From positions 1 through 24,734 of the forward strand of contig CABVAP010000018.1 in the NCBI GenBank assembly GCA_902496345.1: a stretch of DNA of 24,734 nucleotides, written 5' to 3'. Of the stretch, positions 24,313-24,734 are shown piece by piece; position 1 is the first letter of the stretch, and every line of letters starts with the position of its first letter. Source of the stretch: an uncultured Eubacteriales bacterium. GTDB taxonomy: Bacteria; Bacillota; Clostridia; Lachnospirales; CAG-274. The notes under the pieces are model-generated. The model worked only from the letters and a program-made list of their open reading frames with translations. It did no database searches and had not been told where the DNA came from. The position numbers and the translations under genes were made by a program.

Positions 24313-24384
24313 AGGCGTCGCCCGGATTTGAACCGGGGATCAGGGAGTTGCAGTCCCGTGCCTTAGCCACTTGGCTACGACGCC
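24313..24384 (-). tRNA. tRNA-Cys (anticodon GCA)
   Basis: Seventy-two bases on the minus strand: acceptor GGCGTCG/CGACGCC, D arm GCC/GGC, anticodon loop CTGCAAC (anticodon GCA), T arm with GGTTCAAATCC, and the U73 discriminator that identifies cysteine tRNAs. CCA is not encoded. It lies 71 bases upstream of tRNA-Glu in the transcription direction, so both probably come from one precursor. Confidence 0.96.
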
Positions 24385-24439
24385 ATAAAATATAAAGTTT
24401 TGCAAAGCTCTCAACAATAGACTCGTCAAAAGTTTACTA

Positions 24440-24570
24440 CTAAAATTTTCTATCGCTGACTTTTTGTAAAAATGCAATTCTTGCAAACTTCGTTTGCATT
24501 GCTAGCCTGAACCGTGCTAGCAAACAAAGTGCATTTTTTCTGCGAAATCAAATCGCTCTGAAAATTTTAG
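24440..24570 (+). repeat. Structured repeat family C, first copy
   Basis: An 11-bp inverted repeat (CTAAAATTTTC at 24440-24450, GAAAATTTTAG at 24560-24570) bounds it. Inside are an AAAAATGCA/TGCATTTTT stem enclosing two hairpins: TGCAAAC-TTC-GTTTGCA and GCTAGC/GCTAGC with a nine-base loop. Its core, 24455-24557, recurs at 24632-24734. The last 350 bases of the window hold no gene apart from these repeats. Confidence 0.8.
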
Positions 24571-24631
24571 CCTCCGTTTTTTTTAACAGTCAGACCTTGT
24601 TAAAAAAATACGGCTTGCGAAATTTTTTTCA

Positions 24632-24734
24632 GCTGATTTCTTGTAAAAATGCAATTCTTGCAAACTTCGTTTGCATTGCTAGCTTGAACCGTGCTAGCAA
24701 CCAAAGTGCATTTTTTCTGCGAAATCAAATCGCT
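24632..24734 (+). repeat. Structured repeat family C, second copy, cut by the window end
   Basis: The 103 bases match 24455-24557 with only a few substitutions, at an offset of 177. Both inner hairpins and the outer stem are kept. More copies may follow beyond the window. Confidence 0.85.

Noticed and set aside
24455..24734. CRISPR array
   Set aside because: The repeats are 103 bases with only two copies and structured interiors, far from the 25-40-base repeats and regular spacers of CRISPR; no cas gene is present.

Overview
The window reads as AT-rich chromosomal DNA from an anaerobic Gram-positive bacterium of the class Clostridia, probably a Ruminococcaceae/Oscillospiraceae-like or related gut or plant-fibre lineage. 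This is inferred from strong AAGGAG ribosome binding sites, an N-terminal dockerin on a secreted beta-helix protein, Thr/Glu-rich linkers in exported proteins, stalk (copper-amine-oxidase-N-like) domains, a DUF815 ATPase and tRNA genes without encoded CCA. The standard genetic code fits every gene. No phage, transposase, rRNA or CRISPR array was seen. Species cannot be fixed from the sequence alone.

Layout. 1-336: no gene; two partial copies of a hairpin-rich repeat. 337-7261: seven tightly spaced plus-strand genes, probably one operon: Orn/Lys/Arg decarboxylase family protein, DUF815 AAA+ ATPase, a small membrane protein with a possible Sm-like tail, the GTPase Obg, the ribosome-associated CRM protein YhbY, a secreted protein with a degenerate SNase domain plus six ComEA-like helix-hairpin-helix units, and a TSCPD protein. 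7262-8000: a gene-free, hairpin-rich stretch ending in a terminator, then a good promoter. 8001-11222: a large PAS/GGDEF/EAL protein with two ruined GGDEF motifs and an intact EAL site. 11415-12446: a secreted stalk-domain protein. 12447-13073: structured repeats. 13074-14054: a cyclophilin lipoprotein with a 75-bp tandem duplication. 14193-14679 (minus): a toxin-first RelE-type toxin/antitoxin pair. 14972-17344 (minus): a dockerin-bearing Cthe_2159-like polysaccharide-binding protein. 17805-19556: a methyl-accepting chemotaxis protein. 19725-20996: a FliD-like protein. 21308-22801 and 22895-23896: xylulokinase and a TRAP-type solute-binding lipoprotein. 24170-24384 (minus): tRNA-Glu(CTC) and tRNA-Cys(GCA), followed by two copies of a second structured repeat that runs off the window.

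How the genes fit together. Obg and YhbY point to ribosome assembly as the core of the first operon. The EAL protein, chemoreceptor and FliD-like protein suggest a motile cell using cyclic-di-GMP turnover, although no flagellar cluster is present. The dockerin/beta-helix protein, xylulokinase and solute receptor fit plant polysaccharide capture and pentose use. The most unusual material is the near-identical inverted pair of about 155-165-nt structured repeats that start at the stop codons of two convergent genes and bracket the cyclophilin and toxin/antitoxin genes. Next come the hairpin cluster at 7305-7644 and the pseudo-nuclease with six helix-hairpin-helix units.
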